A DNA stretch of 64,000 bases from Comamonadaceae bacterium (GCA_027484575.1 JAIXSQ010000005.1:1-64000); one strand, 5' to 3'; positions 28,257 through 39,280 are shown, counted from the stretch's first letter. Program-made: numbers and translations. The notes: a model not told the origin generated them from the letters alone.

Positions 28257-29998
28257 GGCTGCGCCTGCGCGGCATCGCGCAGCGCCAGCCGCAGGGTGGT
28301 GGTGCCGGTGGGCACGGCCAGCTCCAGCCGCAGCAGGCGGCGGTCGCGCGCGGCCAGCACGATCACCTTGCGCTGCGCGCCGGCATAGAGCGTGAGGTCG
28401 TCGAGCTTGTTCAGCCGCCAGCCCTGGCCTGCGACCTCGACGCCCACCAGCTCGTCGCCTGCCGCCAGCCCGGCCTGCTCGGCGGCGCCGCCGCGCAGCA
28501 CGTGCTTGAGCTTGGGGCCGGCCGGCGTGTCCTCGGTGCGCACGCCCAGGCGCTGCTGCAGCTGCGCCGGCTCCTCGAGCGCCGCCACGCCGTGGCGCTG
28601 CAGCAGGTCGGCCAGCGGCAGCTCGCGGGTGCCGTGCACCCAGGCCGCCAGCTCGCGGGTGAACGCGCGGCCGCCCAGCTCGCGCAGCACCGCCGCGAAG
28701 TCGGCTTCGGTCATCGGCCCGGCCTTGCAGCGGGCCCACAGGGCGCGCATCACCTCGTCCAGCGTGGTGCGGCCCTCGGCGCGCAGCGTCAGGTCGAAGC
28801 ACAGCGCCACCAGCGCGCCCTTGGTGTAGTAGCTGACGGTGGTGTTGGGCGTGTTCTCGTCCTGCCGGTAGTAGCGCGTCCAGGCGTCGAAGCTGGCCTG
28901 CGCCACCGGCTGCAGTTCGCGCCCGGGCGTCTGCAGCACCTGGTTGGCGGTCTTGTTCAGCAGCCGCAGGTAGGTGGCGTCGTCGATCAGGCCCGCGCGG
29001 CGCAGCAGCAGGTCGTCGTAGTAGCTGGTGAAGCCCTCGAAGAACCACAGCAGCTGCGTGTGGTTCTCGCGGTTGTAGTCGTAGCGGGCGAACTCGGCCG
29101 GCCGCAGCTGCTTGACGTTCCAGGTGTGGAAGTACTCGTGGCTCACCAGCCCCAGCAGCGTGGTGTAGCCCTCGGTGGCCCTGGCCTCGCCGCGGCGCGG
29201 CAGGTCGCGCCGGCCGCAGATCAGGGCGGTGGAGTTGCGGTGCTCCAGGCCGCCGTAGCCGTCGTCCACCACGTTCAGCAGGAACAGGTAGCTGCGGAAA
29301 TGCGGCTTGCGGCGGTCGTGCCAGAAGCGCACGACGGTCTCGCAGATGCGCTGCACGTCGGCGGCGAAGCGCTCGCCGTCGAAGGAGGCCGGCGCACCGG
29401 TCACGACGATGCGGTGCGGCACGCCCGCGACGCGCACCTCGGTGCTCCAGAACTGGCCCATCTCCACGGGGCAGTCCACCAGTTCGTCGTAGGTGGCCGC
29501 GGCATAGGTGCCGAAGCCGCGCTTGCCCACCTTCAGCGGCTCCAGGCCGGTGGCCGCTTCCCAGCCGGGGCGTGGCGCGACCAGCTCGAGCAGGTGCGGC
29601 CGCGTCTCCTGGCCGTGCACGCGCAGGCACAGGCTGGTGCCGTTGAAGAAGCCGCGCTCGGCGTCCAGCCAGGCGCTGCGCACCGAGGTGTCGAAGGCGT
29701 AGACCTCGTAGGCGAGCACCAGCGGCTGGCTGGGGCTGCAGCCGACCTGCCAGGTGGTCTTGTCCACCTGCTGCAGCGGCACGGCGCGGCCGTCCTGGCG
29801 CGCGGTCAGGCGCTGCAGGTGGCGCGCGAACTCGCGCACCAGGTAGCTGCCCGGGATCCACACCGGCAGCGAGACGAACTGCGCCGCCGACGGCGCCTCG
29901 ATGGTGAGCGTGACCTGCCAGAGGTGGGCGTGGAGGTCGGCGGCCTCGACGCGGTAGTGCACGCGCGGCACGGGGCCCGCGGGGGCTCGGGCGCTCAC
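28235..29998 (-). CDS. M61 family metallopeptidase with PDZ domain (glycyl aminopeptidase-like)
   Basis: This 587-residue protein has an N-terminal beta domain (WQVTLTIEAPSAAQFVSLPV, WIPGSYLVREFARHLQ). The zinc site HExxH is in LVSHEYFHTWNVKQLRP, with the third ligand Glu expected after LWFFEGFTSYYDDLLLRR. A PDZ domain is at the C-terminus (LKHVLRGGAAEQAGLAAGDE). M61 enzymes are glycyl aminopeptidases, usually cytoplasmic. The start is GTG in a GTGA overlap with the dsbC stop; the next in-frame ATG lies far inside. No signal peptide is evident. Confidence 0.88.
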   Translation of the reverse strand: MSARAPAGPVPRVHYRVEAADLHAHLWQVTLTIEAPSAAQFVSLPVWIPGSYLVREFARHLQRLTARQDGRAVPLQQVDKTTWQVGCSPSQPLVLAYEVYAFDTSVRSAWLDAERGFFNGTSLCLRVHGQETRPHLLELVAPRPGWEAATGLEPLKVGKRGFGTYAAATYDELVDCPVEMGQFWSTEVRVAGVPHRIVVTGAPASFDGERFAADVQRICETVVRFWHDRRKPHFRSYLFLLNVVDDGYGGLEHRNSTALICGRRDLPRRGEARATEGYTTLLGLVSHEYFHTWNVKQLRPAEFARYDYNRENHTQLLWFFEGFTSYYDDLLLRRAGLIDDATYLRLLNKTANQVLQTPGRELQPVAQASFDAWTRYYRQDENTPNTTVSYYTKGALVALCFDLTLRAEGRTTLDEVMRALWARCKAGPMTEADFAAVLRELGGRAFTRELAAWVHGTRELPLADLLQRHGVAALEEPAQLQQRLGVRTEDTPAGPKLKHVLRGGAAEQAGLAAGDELVGVEVAGQGWRLNKLDDLTLYAGAQRKVIVLAARDRRLLRLELAVPTGTTTLRLALRDAAQAQPWLAAGA

Positions 29999-30723
29999 TT
30001 CACCTCGGCGAGGATCTTCTCGACCTCGGCGGCGGGGATCGCGCCGGGCACGCGGCGGCCGTCGGCGAACACCAGCGTGGGCGTGCCGGTGATCTGGTGC
30101 TTGCGGCCCAGGGCCACGTTGCGCTCGAGCGCGCCGGTGTCGCAGGCGGGCGCCGCGGGGATCGGCACGTTGCGCACCATCCAGTCGGCCCAGGCCTTGC
30201 CCTTGTCGCGGGCGCACCAGACCTGGCGCGACTTCTCCTGCGAATCGGGGCCCAGGATCGGGTACAGGAACATGTGAATGGTCACGTTGTTCACGTTCTG
30301 CAGGTCGCGCTCGAAGCGCTTGCAGTAGCTGCAGTTGGGGTCCTGGAACAGCGCCACCTTGCGCTTGCCGTCGCCGCGCACGATGGTGAACGCGTCCTTG
30401 AGCGGCAGCTGGTCGAAGTCGATCTGCGTGAGCTTGGCCACGCGCTCCTCGGTCAGGTTGCGGCGGTTGCGGGTGTCGAACAGCTCGCCGCGCAGCACGA
30501 AGTTGCCTTCGGCGTCGCTGTAGTAGACCTCGGTGCCCACGCGCACCTCGAACAGGCCGGGCATGGGCGTGCGGCTGACCTCGTCGATGCGGCCCAGCTG
30601 GGGCAGGCGCTCGCCGATGTTGCGGCGGATGGCGGCGTCGGGGACCGGTGCCTGGGCCTGTGCCTGGGCCAGCGTGGCGAAACCCAGGGCCAGGGCCAGC
30701 AGGGCGGTGCGGAGTCGTTGCAT
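29995..30723 (-). CDS. dsbC: Thiol:disulfide interchange protein DsbC
   Basis: DsbC is a periplasmic disulfide isomerase. It has 242 residues with a Sec signal (MQRLRTALLALALGFATLAQ, cleavage near QAQA). A dimerisation domain follows (IRRNIGERLPQLGRIDEVSR, GLFEVRVGTEVYYSDAEGNF), then a thioredoxin fold with the active site FQDPNCSYCKRFERDL (CSYC rather than CGYC) and the cis-Pro in ITGTPTLVFADG. It lies between the ubiH-like gene (19 bp) and the M61 gene (GTGA overlap), so the operon mixes redox and proteolysis functions. Confidence 0.93.
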   Translation of the reverse strand: MQRLRTALLALALGFATLAQAQAQAPVPDAAIRRNIGERLPQLGRIDEVSRTPMPGLFEVRVGTEVYYSDAEGNFVLRGELFDTRNRRNLTEERVAKLTQIDFDQLPLKDAFTIVRGDGKRKVALFQDPNCSYCKRFERDLQNVNNVTIHMFLYPILGPDSQEKSRQVWCARDKGKAWADWMVRNVPIPAAPACDTGALERNVALGRKHQITGTPTLVFADGRRVPGAIPAAEVEKILAEVK

Positions 30724-30742
30724 GGTGGTCTCCCGGGGTGGT

Positions 30743-31825
30743 TCAGAGCCGGCCGGCGGCCTGGCGCACCACCCAGTCCTTGAGCGGGCCGCTGCGGTCG
30801 AAGCCGCGCATGCCCCAGTTGCGCAGCGCCGCGAAGGCCGGGTGGTCCTGCACGAACAGTTGCTGCAATGTGTCGGTGGCGCCGCCGACGGCCAGCAGGG
30901 CCGCCTTGCGGGCGCGTTCGTAGCGGCGCAGCAGCCGCGCATCGGCCACGCTGCGCCAGTAGTCGCGGCCGTGGAGCACGGCGGCCAGCTCGCGCGCGTC
31001 GGCCAGGCCCAGGTTCAGGCCCTGCCCGGCCAGCGGATGCACGCTGTGCGCCGCGTCGCCGGCCAGCACCCAGCCGGGGCCGCACCAGCGCCGCGCCTGC
31101 GCCGTCTGCAGGGGCCAGCAGGCGCGCTCGCCCACCAGCGCCATCGCGCCCAGCGCGCCCTGGCAGGCACGCTGCACCCGCGCGGCGAACTCGCCCGGCT
31201 CGCACTGCAGCAGCTCGCCGCTGCGTTCCTGCCGCACCGACCAGACCAGCGCCACCTGGCGCTCGGCCAGCGGCAGCAGCGCGACGACCTCGCCGCCGCA
31301 GAACCATTGCCGCGCCACCTGGCCGTGCGGGACCTCGCAGTCCAGCCGCGCCGCCACGGCGTGCTGGCCGTAGCGCTGCACCTCGTGCTCGACGCCCAGC
31401 TCGGCGCGGGTGCTGCTGTCGCGCCCTTCGCAGACCACCGTGAGCGTGGCGGGCGCGGGCGCCTGCAGCAGCTGGACCTGGGGCTGGAAGGCCACCGCCT
31501 GGGCCAGGCGCTGCTCGAGCGCCGGCACGTCGACGATCCAGGCCAGTGCCTCGCGCGGGCCGGCATCGAAGCGGACCATGCCGCCGTCGTCGCCATGGAC
31601 CTGCATGCCCAGCACGGCCGTGGCGTGCGCCTCGTCGGGCCAGGCGCGCAGCGATTCGAGCAGCTGGCGCGACGCGGTGTTCAGGGCATAGGCGCGCACG
31701 TCCGCCACGGGGGGCGGCGGGCCCTCGACCAGGCCCACCCGCAGGCGGTCGCGGGCCAGCAGCAGGGCGAGCGTGCGACCGACGACGCCCGCGCCGCGCA
31801 CACAGATGTCGAGGACAGGCGCCAT
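30743..31825 (-). CDS. UbiH/UbiF-type FAD-dependent hydroxylase
   Basis: This 360-residue flavoprotein has an ADP-binding GxGxxG (CVRGAGVVGRTLALLLARDR) and the second FAD motif GDAAHSVHPLAGQGLNLGLAD. These are the signature of the UbiH/COQ6 ring hydroxylases of ubiquinone biosynthesis. Which ring position it hydroxylates cannot be told. It is probably the first gene of the unit with dsbC, M61 and DUF3108. It is divergent from a MOSC gene across 84 bp. The length is slightly short for UbiH (about 390-400). Confidence 0.85.
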   Translation of the reverse strand: MAPVLDICVRGAGVVGRTLALLLARDRLRVGLVEGPPPPVADVRAYALNTASRQLLESLRAWPDEAHATAVLGMQVHGDDGGMVRFDAGPREALAWIVDVPALEQRLAQAVAFQPQVQLLQAPAPATLTVVCEGRDSSTRAELGVEHEVQRYGQHAVAARLDCEVPHGQVARQWFCGGEVVALLPLAERQVALVWSVRQERSGELLQCEPGEFAARVQRACQGALGAMALVGERACWPLQTAQARRWCGPGWVLAGDAAHSVHPLAGQGLNLGLADARELAAVLHGRDYWRSVADARLLRRYERARKAALLAVGGATDTLQQLFVQDHPAFAALRNWGMRGFDRSGPLKDWVVRQAAGRL

Positions 31826-31909
31826 ATGGACGGGGATTCTAGGCGGCGGGGCAGGGCCCGCGCGGGGCCGGGCACAATGCCCGGCTTCCCGTCTGCCGTC
31901 GAGCCAGCC

Positions 31910-32767
31910 ATGTCCGCTCCCGCCACCTTCCAGGCCCGCATCGCCCGCCTGTGCGTCTACCCCGTCAAGTCCTGCGCCGGGGTCGACCTGGACCAGGCCG
32001 TGCTCACCGACGCCGGGCTCGACCTGGACCGTGCCTGGATGGTGGTGGACGCGCACGGCGAGGCCGTCACGCAGCGCGAGCTGCCGCGCATGGCCCTGGT
32101 CCGGCCCCAGCTGCGCCACCACGAGGTCGTGCTGCGCGCGCCCGGCATGCTGGCGCTGCACCTGGCGATCGACGCGGCCGAGACGCAGGCCGAGGTGCGG
32201 TTGTGGGACGAGGCGCTGCCCGCCTGGGACATGGGCGCGGTGGCGGCCCAGTGGTTCACCGACTTCCTGGGCGAGCCGCTGCGGCTGGTGCGCTTCGACC
32301 CCGAGCACCGCCGGCTGTCCGACCGCCGCTGGACGGGCGGCGCCGAAGCCCTCAACCTGTTCAGCGACGGCTTCCCCCTGCTGGTGGCCAGCGAGGCCTC
32401 GCTGGCCGGGCTGAACCAGCGGCTGCAGGCGGCGGGCCATGCGCCCGTGGGCATGGAGCGCTTCCGCCCCAACATCGTGCTGGCAGGCGTCGAAGCGCAC
32501 GACGAGGACCGCGTGCGCCTGCTGGAGGTGGGCGCCGACGGCCCGGTGCAGCTGGAGCTGGTCAAGCCCTGCCCGCGCTGCCCCATCCCCAACGTCGACC
32601 CCGCCACCGGCGTGCCCAGCCCCGAGGTGGGCGACACGCTGCAGGCCTACCGCCAGGACGCGCGGCTGCAGGGTGCGGTGAGCTTCGGCATGAACGCCAT
32701 CGTGCGGGCCGGCGACGGCCAGCTGCTGCGCGTGGGCCAGGCGGTGGGCGGCGACTGGGCGTTCTGA
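31910..32767 (+). CDS. MOSC domain-containing protein (molybdenum cofactor sulfurase C-terminal type)
   Basis: This 285-residue protein has the MOSC_N beta-barrel at its N-terminus (RIARLCVYPVKSCAGVDLDQ, LDRAWMVVDAHGEAVTQREL). The MOSC domain follows with MERFRPNIVLAGVEAHDEDR and the Cys motif PCPRCPIPNVDPATG. It resembles the YcbX group of detoxifying N-hydroxylated base reductases that use Moco. A partner cysteine desulfurase is not nearby. It converges with the GGDEF-like gene at 16 bp distance. The molybdenum-binding role is inferred from the family. Confidence 0.88.
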   Translation: MSAPATFQARIARLCVYPVKSCAGVDLDQAVLTDAGLDLDRAWMVVDAHGEAVTQRELPRMALVRPQLRHHEVVLRAPGMLALHLAIDAAETQAEVRLWDEALPAWDMGAVAAQWFTDFLGEPLRLVRFDPEHRRLSDRRWTGGAEALNLFSDGFPLLVASEASLAGLNQRLQAAGHAPVGMERFRPNIVLAGVEAHDEDRVRLLEVGADGPVQLELVKPCPRCPIPNVDPATGVPSPEVGDTLQAYRQDARLQGAVSFGMNAIVRAGDGQLLRVGQAVGGDWAF

Positions 32768-32782
32768 GCCGCGGCGCCGGCC

Positions 32783-34552
32783 TCAGGCGGCGGCCTGCTC
32801 CGGCAGCTCGCTGTCCATCTCCAGCGGCTTGGTCTCCTCGGGCTTGAGGAAGCGGATCGGCCGCCGCGTGCGCGGCGACATGGCCGCCAGCAGCGCCGCC
32901 AGCTCCGCGTGCAGCGCCTCGGGTTCGAGCAGCCGCTCGCGCAGCACGGCCGCGGCCAGGTGGAACTGCAGCGTCACCTCGGGCTTGAGGCCCGGCAGCG
33001 GCATCAGGCCGGCGGCGATCAGCCGTGCCGCCCGGTCGGTGACGGCGGCCCGCGCGCCCACGCCGTCGAGGATGAGGCCGAAGCGCGCCTCGCCGATGCG
33101 GCCGAGCGTGTCGACGTCGCGCACGACCCGGCGCAGCTTGATCACGCTGCGCAGCAGGCTCTGCTCGGCCACGGCCGGTCCGTGCACCGCGCGGATGCGG
33201 TCGTGGTTGACCAGGTCGATGAAGACCACGGCGCAGTCGTCGCCGTCGCGCCGGAAGCGCAGCAGCGCCTGCCGCAGGCGGTCCTCGAAGATGTGCGGCG
33301 CCAGCAGCCCGGTGAGCGCGTCCTGGTTCGACAGCGCCTGCTCGCGGATCTGCGCGGCATGGCGGTCGCGCGAGCGCACCGACAGCGCGATCAGCAGCAG
33401 GGGCACCTCGAGCACCATCGCGACGACGACCGCGTACTGCGTGAAGAACGAGATCGGCAGCAGGCCCATCAGGCGCACGACGGCCGCGCCGATGGACAGG
33501 ATCAGGGGCACGTAGGCCACCAGCACCCACAGTCCCACCCGGTCGCCGCGGCGCCAGGTGAGCCAGGCCGCGGCGACGGTGAGCGCCGACACCAGCAGCA
33601 GGTAGGCCGACAGGGCCTGCAGCAGCGGCTCGCGCGGGCCGAACAGGTAGGCGAAGGCCAGCGGCAGGCCGGCCGCGCCGACCCACTGCATCACCACGTC
33701 CAGCCGCAGGTGGCGCGCCGGCAGGCCCAGCAGCTGCCGCAGGAACACGCAGGCCGCGCCCACGGCCAGGATGGCCAGGGTGCCCGGGGCCGCGTCGGCC
33801 CACATGGCGCTGCCGGGCCACAGCCACTGGGCCCCAAGCCCCGTGTAGGCGGCCGCCGCCAGCGTGCTCAGGCCGGCGTAGGCGGCATAGGCGCCGTAGA
33901 CGCGGTCGCGGAAGGCGGCGCTCATCGCCAGGCAGGCTGCGATGAGCAGCAGCAGCGCGCCGAAGGCCAGGCCCAGCCCCAGGGACTCGAGCTGCGACTG
34001 GCGCAGGTGCGCATCCTCGGCCGCGATGCGCATCGGCACGCTGGTGCCCACCGCGCTGTGCAGCTCCACCAGCACCTCGCGGGTCTCGCCGGCCGGCAGG
34101 TCGAGGCGGAACACGGGATAGCGGCTGCGCTCCGCCCAGGTCTGCACCGCCAGCGTGTCGCCAGCCTGGTCCGCGCGCCAGCGCCCGGCGGGGTCGCGCT
34201 GCCAGACGACGGCCCGGTCCAGCAGGGGATTGGGCAGCACCAGCAGCCAGTGCTGTGGCCGGCCGGCGACCTGGGCCTTGAGCTCCAGCCGCAGCCACAG
34301 CACCGTGCCGTGCGCCAGGTCCCAGATCGTGTCGTCGGTGTTGGTGCGCCACGGGCCGGGGGAGCGCAGGGCCTCTGCGGGGCCCGCCGCGCCCGTGGCG
34401 TCGAGCCAGCCGGTCGCGCGCCCGCCCAGGTCGATGGTCTCGGACAGGGGGTCGAGCAGCAGCGGCGCGGCCTGCGCCGGCGGCACCGCCCAGGCGAGCA
34501 GCGCCAGCAGGGCCGCGGCCAGCCAGTGCCAGGCCGCCGCGGGCGCTGGCAT
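32783..34552 (-). CDS. 7TMR-DISM membrane protein with degenerate GGDEF domain
   Basis: This 589-residue protein has a Sec signal ([18 protein letters not shown]) and a periplasmic 7TMR-DISM extracellular-2-type sensor domain with [25 protein letters not shown] text. About seven helices follow between residues 190 and 390, then a C-terminal domain. That domain has the GGDEF fold ([32 protein letters not shown]), but its signature reads [11 protein letters not shown] where active diguanylate cyclases have RxGGDEF. The catalytic residues are lost, so it likely does not make c-di-GMP. An N-terminal sensor combined with a dead output suggests an effector or regulatory role. The 31-bp gap to divergent ychF leaves its promoter inside that region. 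Confidence 0.82.
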   Translation of the reverse strand: MPAPAAAWHWLAAALLALLAWAVPPAQAAPLLLDPLSETIDLGGRATGWLDATGAAGPAEALRSPGPWRTNTDDTIWDLAHGTVLWLRLELKAQVAGRPQHWLLVLPNPLLDRAVVWQRDPAGRWRADQAGDTLAVQTWAERSRYPVFRLDLPAGETREVLVELHSAVGTSVPMRIAAEDAHLRQSQLESLGLGLAFGALLLLIAACLAMSAAFRDRVYGAYAAYAGLSTLAAAAYTGLGAQWLWPGSAMWADAAPGTLAILAVGAACVFLRQLLGLPARHLRLDVVMQWVGAAGLPLAFAYLFGPREPLLQALSAYLLLVSALTVAAAWLTWRRGDRVGLWVLVAYVPLILSIGAAVVRLMGLLPISFFTQYAVVVAMVLEVPLLLIALSVRSRDRHAAQIREQALSNQDALTGLLAPHIFEDRLRQALLRFRRDGDDCAVVFIDLVNHDRIRAVHGPAVAEQSLLRSVIKLRRVVRDVDTLGRIGEARFGLILDGVGARAAVTDRAARLIAAGLMPLPGLKPEVTLQFHLAAAVLRERLLEPEALHAELAALLAAMSPRTRRPIRFLKPEETKPLEMDSELPEQAAA

Positions 34553-34583
34553 ACACTTCCCCGCTTGTCTGTCTGGAACTGCC

Positions 34584-35678
<1,095 letters not shown>

Positions 35679-35684
35679 GCGCGC

Positions 35685-35707
35685 GCCGGCCGCGCCGCGC
35701 GGCCGGC
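35685..35707. terminator. GC-rich hairpin between convergent ychF and DedA-like genes
   Basis: A 10-bp perfect inverted repeat (GCCGGCCGCG / CGCGGCCGGC) with a 3-nt loop lies in the 30-bp gap between the two stops. There is no U-tract, so it may work only with Rho or as a transcript-end stabiliser. Confidence 0.5.
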
Positions 35708-35708
35708 C

Positions 35709-36200
35709 TCAGTCGCCGAACCCCGGGATGCCGCCCGGGAACACGTGCAGCAGCGCCACCGTCATGCAGACGTAGCGCAGGAACTTGCCGATGGCCATGT
35801 ACAGCACGCAGGGCCAGAACGGCAGGCGGAGCCAACCGGCCACCGCGCACAGCGGGTCCCCCACCAGCGGCAGCCACGACAGCAGGCAGGCCTTGGGCCC
35901 TAGGCGTTCGAGCCACTCGATCGCCTTGACGTGGCTGCGCGAGTGGCCCCACTTGTCCGCCACGCGGTGCGCGCCGTAACCCAGCCACCAGTCGAGCATG
36001 CCGCCCAGCGTGTTGCCGGCGGTGGCCACGAGCACGGCCGGCCAGAACAACTCGGGATTGAGCTTGAGCAGCCCGAACAGCGCGGGCTCGGAGCCCAGGG
36101 GCAGCAGCGTGGCCGAGGCGAAGGCCACGAGAAAGAGGGTGGTCAGCCCGAACTTGGGCAGCGCCAGCAGCACCAGCAGGGACTCGAACCACGCTTGCAT
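35709..36200 (-). CDS. DedA/YqaA-family membrane protein
   Basis: This 163-residue integral membrane protein resembles YqaA of the VTT/DedA (SNARE-associated) family. Segments are FESLLVLLALPKFGLTTLFL, VAFASATLLPLGSEPALFGL, AVLVATAGNTLGGMLDWWLG and WLPLVGDPLCAVAGWLRLPF. The GNTLGGMLDWWLGYGAHR loop is the conserved family motif. The role is probably in membrane lipid homeostasis. It is convergent with ychF and its start is near divergent dusB. Confidence 0.85.
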   Translation of the reverse strand: MQAWFESLLVLLALPKFGLTTLFLVAFASATLLPLGSEPALFGLLKLNPELFWPAVLVATAGNTLGGMLDWWLGYGAHRVADKWGHSRSHVKAIEWLERLGPKACLLSWLPLVGDPLCAVAGWLRLPFWPCVLYMAIGKFLRYVCMTVALLHVFPGGIPGFGD

Positions 36201-36288
36201 GAGGCGCGGATGGTACGGCAGTCAAGTGGTGCGAACCTGTAGGCGCGACACCGGTTCAGGGGCTGGCCGGGGGGGTGCCGGCGCGGAC

Positions 36289-36294
36289 TACAAT
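36289..36294 (+). promoter_or_regulatory. -10-like element before dusB
   Basis: TACAAT (5 of 6 matches to the -10 consensus) lies about 48 bp upstream of the dusB start. I find no good -35 at 16-18 bp, so the promoter is only suggested. Confidence 0.3.
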
Positions 36295-36341
36295 CCGTGC
36301 CTCATTTTTCAGCAGCACCGCTGCGCTCCTCCACCCCCTCC

Positions 36342-37388
36342 ATGCGCATCGGCCCCCACCTCCTGGCGAACAACCTGTTCGTCGCGCCGATGGCGGGCGT
36401 GACCGACCGGCCGTTCCGCATGCTCTGCCGCCGGCTGGGCGCGGGCTACGCGGTCAGCGAGATGGTGACCTCGCGTCGCGAGCTGTGGAACAGCCTCAAG
36501 ACCTCGCGCCGCGCGAACCACGACGGCGAGCCCGGCCCCGTGGCGGTGCAGATCGCGGGGACCGAGCCCGGCGAGATGGCCGAGGCCGCGCTCTACAACG
36601 TCGAGCGCGGCGCGCAGATCATCGACATCAACATGGGCTGCCCGGCCAAGAAGGTCTGCAACAAGTGGGCGGGCTCGGCGCTGATGCAGGACGAGCCGCT
36701 GGCGCTGGCGATCGCGCAGGCCGTGGTCGCGGCCTGCGAGCCGCACGGCGTGCCCGTGACGCTGAAGATGCGCACCGGCTGGGACGCGCAGCACCGCAAC
36801 GCGCAGCGGCTGGCGCTGCAGTTCGAGCAGGCCGGCATCCGCATGCTGACCGTGCACGGCCGCACGCGCGAGCAGGGCTACAAGGGGTTGGCCGAGTACG
36901 ACACCGTCACCGCGGTCAAGGCCGCCGTGCGCATCCCCGTGGTGGCCAACGGCGACATCGACTCGCCGCGCAAGGCCCGCGACGTGCTGCGCGCCACCGG
37001 CTGCGACGCGGTGATGGTCGGCCGCGCGGCGCAGGGCCGGCCGTGGATCTTCCGCGAGATCGCGCACTTCCTGGCCACCGGCGAGGACCTGGCGCCGCCC
37101 CTGGTGGCCGAGGTGCGGCGCCTGCTGCTGGAGCACCTGCAGGACCACCATGGGCTGTACGGCGCGTTCACCGGCGTGCGCAGCGCCCGCAAGCACATCG
37201 CCTGGTACGTGCGGGGCCTGCCGGGTGCCGACGCGTTCCGCGAGCACATGAACGCCATCGAGGATGCCGACGCGCAGCTGCGCGCCGTGGCCGACTGGTT
37301 CGACGCGCTGGCCGCGCAGTCCGACCGGCTGCCCGCGCCGCTGCCGGCCGGCATCGAGCAAGACACCGAAGAAGAACACGACGCATGA
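36342..37388 (+). CDS. dusB: tRNA-dihydrouridine synthase DusB
   Basis: DusB is an FMN enzyme that reduces uridine in the D-loop of tRNA. It has 348 residues from MRIGPHLLANNLF; an in-frame upstream ATG (MPHFSAAP) is less likely. Motifs are APMAGVTDRPFRMLCRRLG, NMGCPAKKVCNKWAGSALM with the catalytic Cys, TVHGRTREQGYKG, and MVGRAAQGRPWIFREIAHFL for the phosphate site. It overlaps fis by 4 bp (ATGA), an arrangement conserved across beta- and gammaproteobacteria (dusB-fis). Confidence 0.96.
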   Translation: MRIGPHLLANNLFVAPMAGVTDRPFRMLCRRLGAGYAVSEMVTSRRELWNSLKTSRRANHDGEPGPVAVQIAGTEPGEMAEAALYNVERGAQIIDINMGCPAKKVCNKWAGSALMQDEPLALAIAQAVVAACEPHGVPVTLKMRTGWDAQHRNAQRLALQFEQAGIRMLTVHGRTREQGYKGLAEYDTVTAVKAAVRIPVVANGDIDSPRKARDVLRATGCDAVMVGRAAQGRPWIFREIAHFLATGEDLAPPLVAEVRRLLLEHLQDHHGLYGAFTGVRSARKHIAWYVRGLPGADAFREHMNAIEDADAQLRAVADWFDALAAQSDRLPAPLPAGIEQDTEEEHDA

Positions 37389-37624
37389 GCAAGAAACAGA
37401 TCGAGGAGTGCGTGCGCGCCAGCCTGGAGGGGTATTTCCGCGACCTGCGCGGCACCGATCCGGACGGCATGTACGAGATGCTGGTCAAGGTGGTCGAGAA
37501 GCCGCTGCTGGAGGTCGTGATGGCCAAGGCCGACCACAACCAGAGCAAGGCCGCCGAGTGGCTGGGCCTGAACCGCAACACGCTGCGCAAGAAGCTGCTC
37601 GAGCACAAGCTGCTCAAGGGCTGA
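37385..37624 (+). CDS. fis: Fis-family nucleoid-associated regulator
   Basis: This 79-residue DNA-bending protein is shorter than E. coli Fis (98), as is usual in Betaproteobacteria. The N-terminal helix (CVRASLEGYFRDLRGTDP) and the C-terminal helix-turn-helix (NQSKAAEWLGLNRNTLRKKL) are typical. It influences growth-phase transcription and rRNA synthesis. It overlaps dusB by ATGA, and purH starts 36 bp downstream, so the three may form one operon. Confidence 0.95.
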   Translation: MSKKQIEECVRASLEGYFRDLRGTDPDGMYEMLVKVVEKPLLEVVMAKADHNQSKAAEWLGLNRNTLRKKLLEHKLLKG

Positions 37625-37660
37625 GCCCGCCGCCCCTTTCCCACCATCCGCACCCCTGCC

Positions 37661-39232
37661 ATGAACGCACTGCTTTCCGTCTCGGACAAGACCGGGATCC
37701 TCGACTTCGCCCGCGGCCTGCACCAGCTGGGCATCGGCCTGATCTCCACCGGCGGCACCGCGAAGCTGCTGGCCGAGGCCGGCCTGCCGGTCACCGAGGT
37801 GGCCGAGGTCACCGGCTTTCCCGAGATGCTGGACGGGCGCGTGAAGACGCTGCACCCGATGGTGCATGGCGGCCTGCTGGCGCGCCGCGACCTGCCCGAG
37901 CACATGGCCGCGCTGCAGCAGCACGGCATCGGCACCATCGACCTGCTGGTGGTGAACCTGTACCCGTTCGAGGCCACCGTGGCCAAGGCCGGCTGCACGC
38001 TCGAGGACGCGATCGAGAACATCGACATCGGCGGCCCGGCCATGGTGCGCAGCGCGGCCAAGAACTGGAAGGACGTGGGCGTGCTGACCGACGCCGCGCA
38101 GTACGGCCCGGCGCTCGAGGAACTGCGCGCGGCCGGCAAGCTGTCGGATGCCACCCGGTTCCAGCTGGCGGTCGCCGCGTTCAACCGCATCAGCAACTAC
38201 GACGCCGCGATCAGCGACTACCTGTCGGCGCTGCAGGCCGACGGCAGCCGCAGCCTGTTCGGCGGGCAGGCCAACGGCCGCTTCGTGAAGCTGCAGGACC
38301 TGCGCTACGGCGAGAACCCGCACCAGCAGGCCGCGTTCTACCGCGACCTGCACCCGGCGCCCGGTTCGCTGGTGACGGCGCGCCAGCTGCAGGGCAAGGA
38401 GCTGTCGTACAACAACATCGCCGATGCCGACGCGGCCTGGGAATGCGTCAAGAGCTTCGACGCGCCGGCCTGCGTGATCGTCAAGCACGCCAACCCCTGC
38501 GGCGTGGCGCTGGGTGCCGGCCCCCTGGAGGCCTACACCAAGGCCTTCCAGACCGACCCGACCTCGGCCTTCGGCGGCATCATCGCCTTCAACCGGCCGC
38601 TCGACGGCGCCGCCGCGCAGGCGGTGAGCAAGCAGTTCGTCGAGGTGCTGATGGCCCCGGGCTTCGCGCCCGAGGCGCTGGAGGTGTTCAAGGCCAAGGC
38701 GAACGTGCGGCTGCTGCAGATCGACCTGCCCCCGGGTGGCGCGACCGACTGGGACAACGGCCGCAACCTGATGGACATCAAGCGCGTGGGCTCGGGCCTG
38801 CTGATCCAGACCGCCGACAACCGCGAGATGACGGTGGGCGAGCTGAAGGTCGTCACGAAGAAGCAGCCCACGCCGGCCGAACTGCAGGACCTGCTGTTCG
38901 CCTGGAAGGTCGCCAAGTACGTCAAGTCCAACGCGATCGTGTTCTGCAAGGGCGGCATGACCATCGGCGTGGGCGCGGGCCAGATGAGCCGCATCGACTC
39001 GGCCCGCATCGCCGGCATCAAGGCGGGCAACGCCGGCCTGTCGCTGCAGGGCACGGTGGTGGCCAGCGACGCCTTCTTCCCGTTCCGCGACGGCCTGGAC
39101 GTGGTGGCCGAGGCCGGCGCCACCTGCGTGGCGCAGCCGGGCGGCAGCATGCGCGATGCCGAGGTGATCGCCGCGGCCGACGAGCGCGGCATCGCGATGG
39201 TGTTCACCGGCGTGCGCCACTTCCGGCACTGA
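37661..39232 (+). CDS. purH: Bifunctional IMP cyclohydrolase/AICAR transformylase PurH
   Basis: PurH carries out the last two steps of de novo IMP synthesis. It has 523 residues. The N-terminal cyclohydrolase domain has [43 protein letters not shown] and [14 protein letters not shown]. The AICAR transformylase domain has [47 protein letters not shown] and [21 protein letters not shown] strong hairpin follows the stop. The co-occurrence with dusB-fis upstream suggests growth-linked expression. Confidence 0.98.
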   Translation: MNALLSVSDKTGILDFARGLHQLGIGLISTGGTAKLLAEAGLPVTEVAEVTGFPEMLDGRVKTLHPMVHGGLLARRDLPEHMAALQQHGIGTIDLLVVNLYPFEATVAKAGCTLEDAIENIDIGGPAMVRSAAKNWKDVGVLTDAAQYGPALEELRAAGKLSDATRFQLAVAAFNRISNYDAAISDYLSALQADGSRSLFGGQANGRFVKLQDLRYGENPHQQAAFYRDLHPAPGSLVTARQLQGKELSYNNIADADAAWECVKSFDAPACVIVKHANPCGVALGAGPLEAYTKAFQTDPTSAFGGIIAFNRPLDGAAAQAVSKQFVEVLMAPGFAPEALEVFKAKANVRLLQIDLPPGGATDWDNGRNLMDIKRVGSGLLIQTADNREMTVGELKVVTKKQPTPAELQDLLFAWKVAKYVKSNAIVFCKGGMTIGVGAGQMSRIDSARIAGIKAGNAGLSLQGTVVASDAFFPFRDGLDVVAEAGATCVAQPGGSMRDAEVIAAADERGIAMVFTGVRHFRH

Positions 39233-39252
39233 GCGCCCGGCGCACCGGAGAC

Positions 39253-39280
39253 GACAAAGGGCGCCGAGGCGCCCTTTGTC
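39253..39280. terminator. Bidirectional terminator between purH and hemL
   Basis: A 13-bp perfect inverted repeat (GACAAAGGGCGCC / GGCGCCCTTTGTC) with almost no loop lies between the two converging genes. AAA/TTT runs in the stem give a partial U-tract for both directions. Confidence 0.75.
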
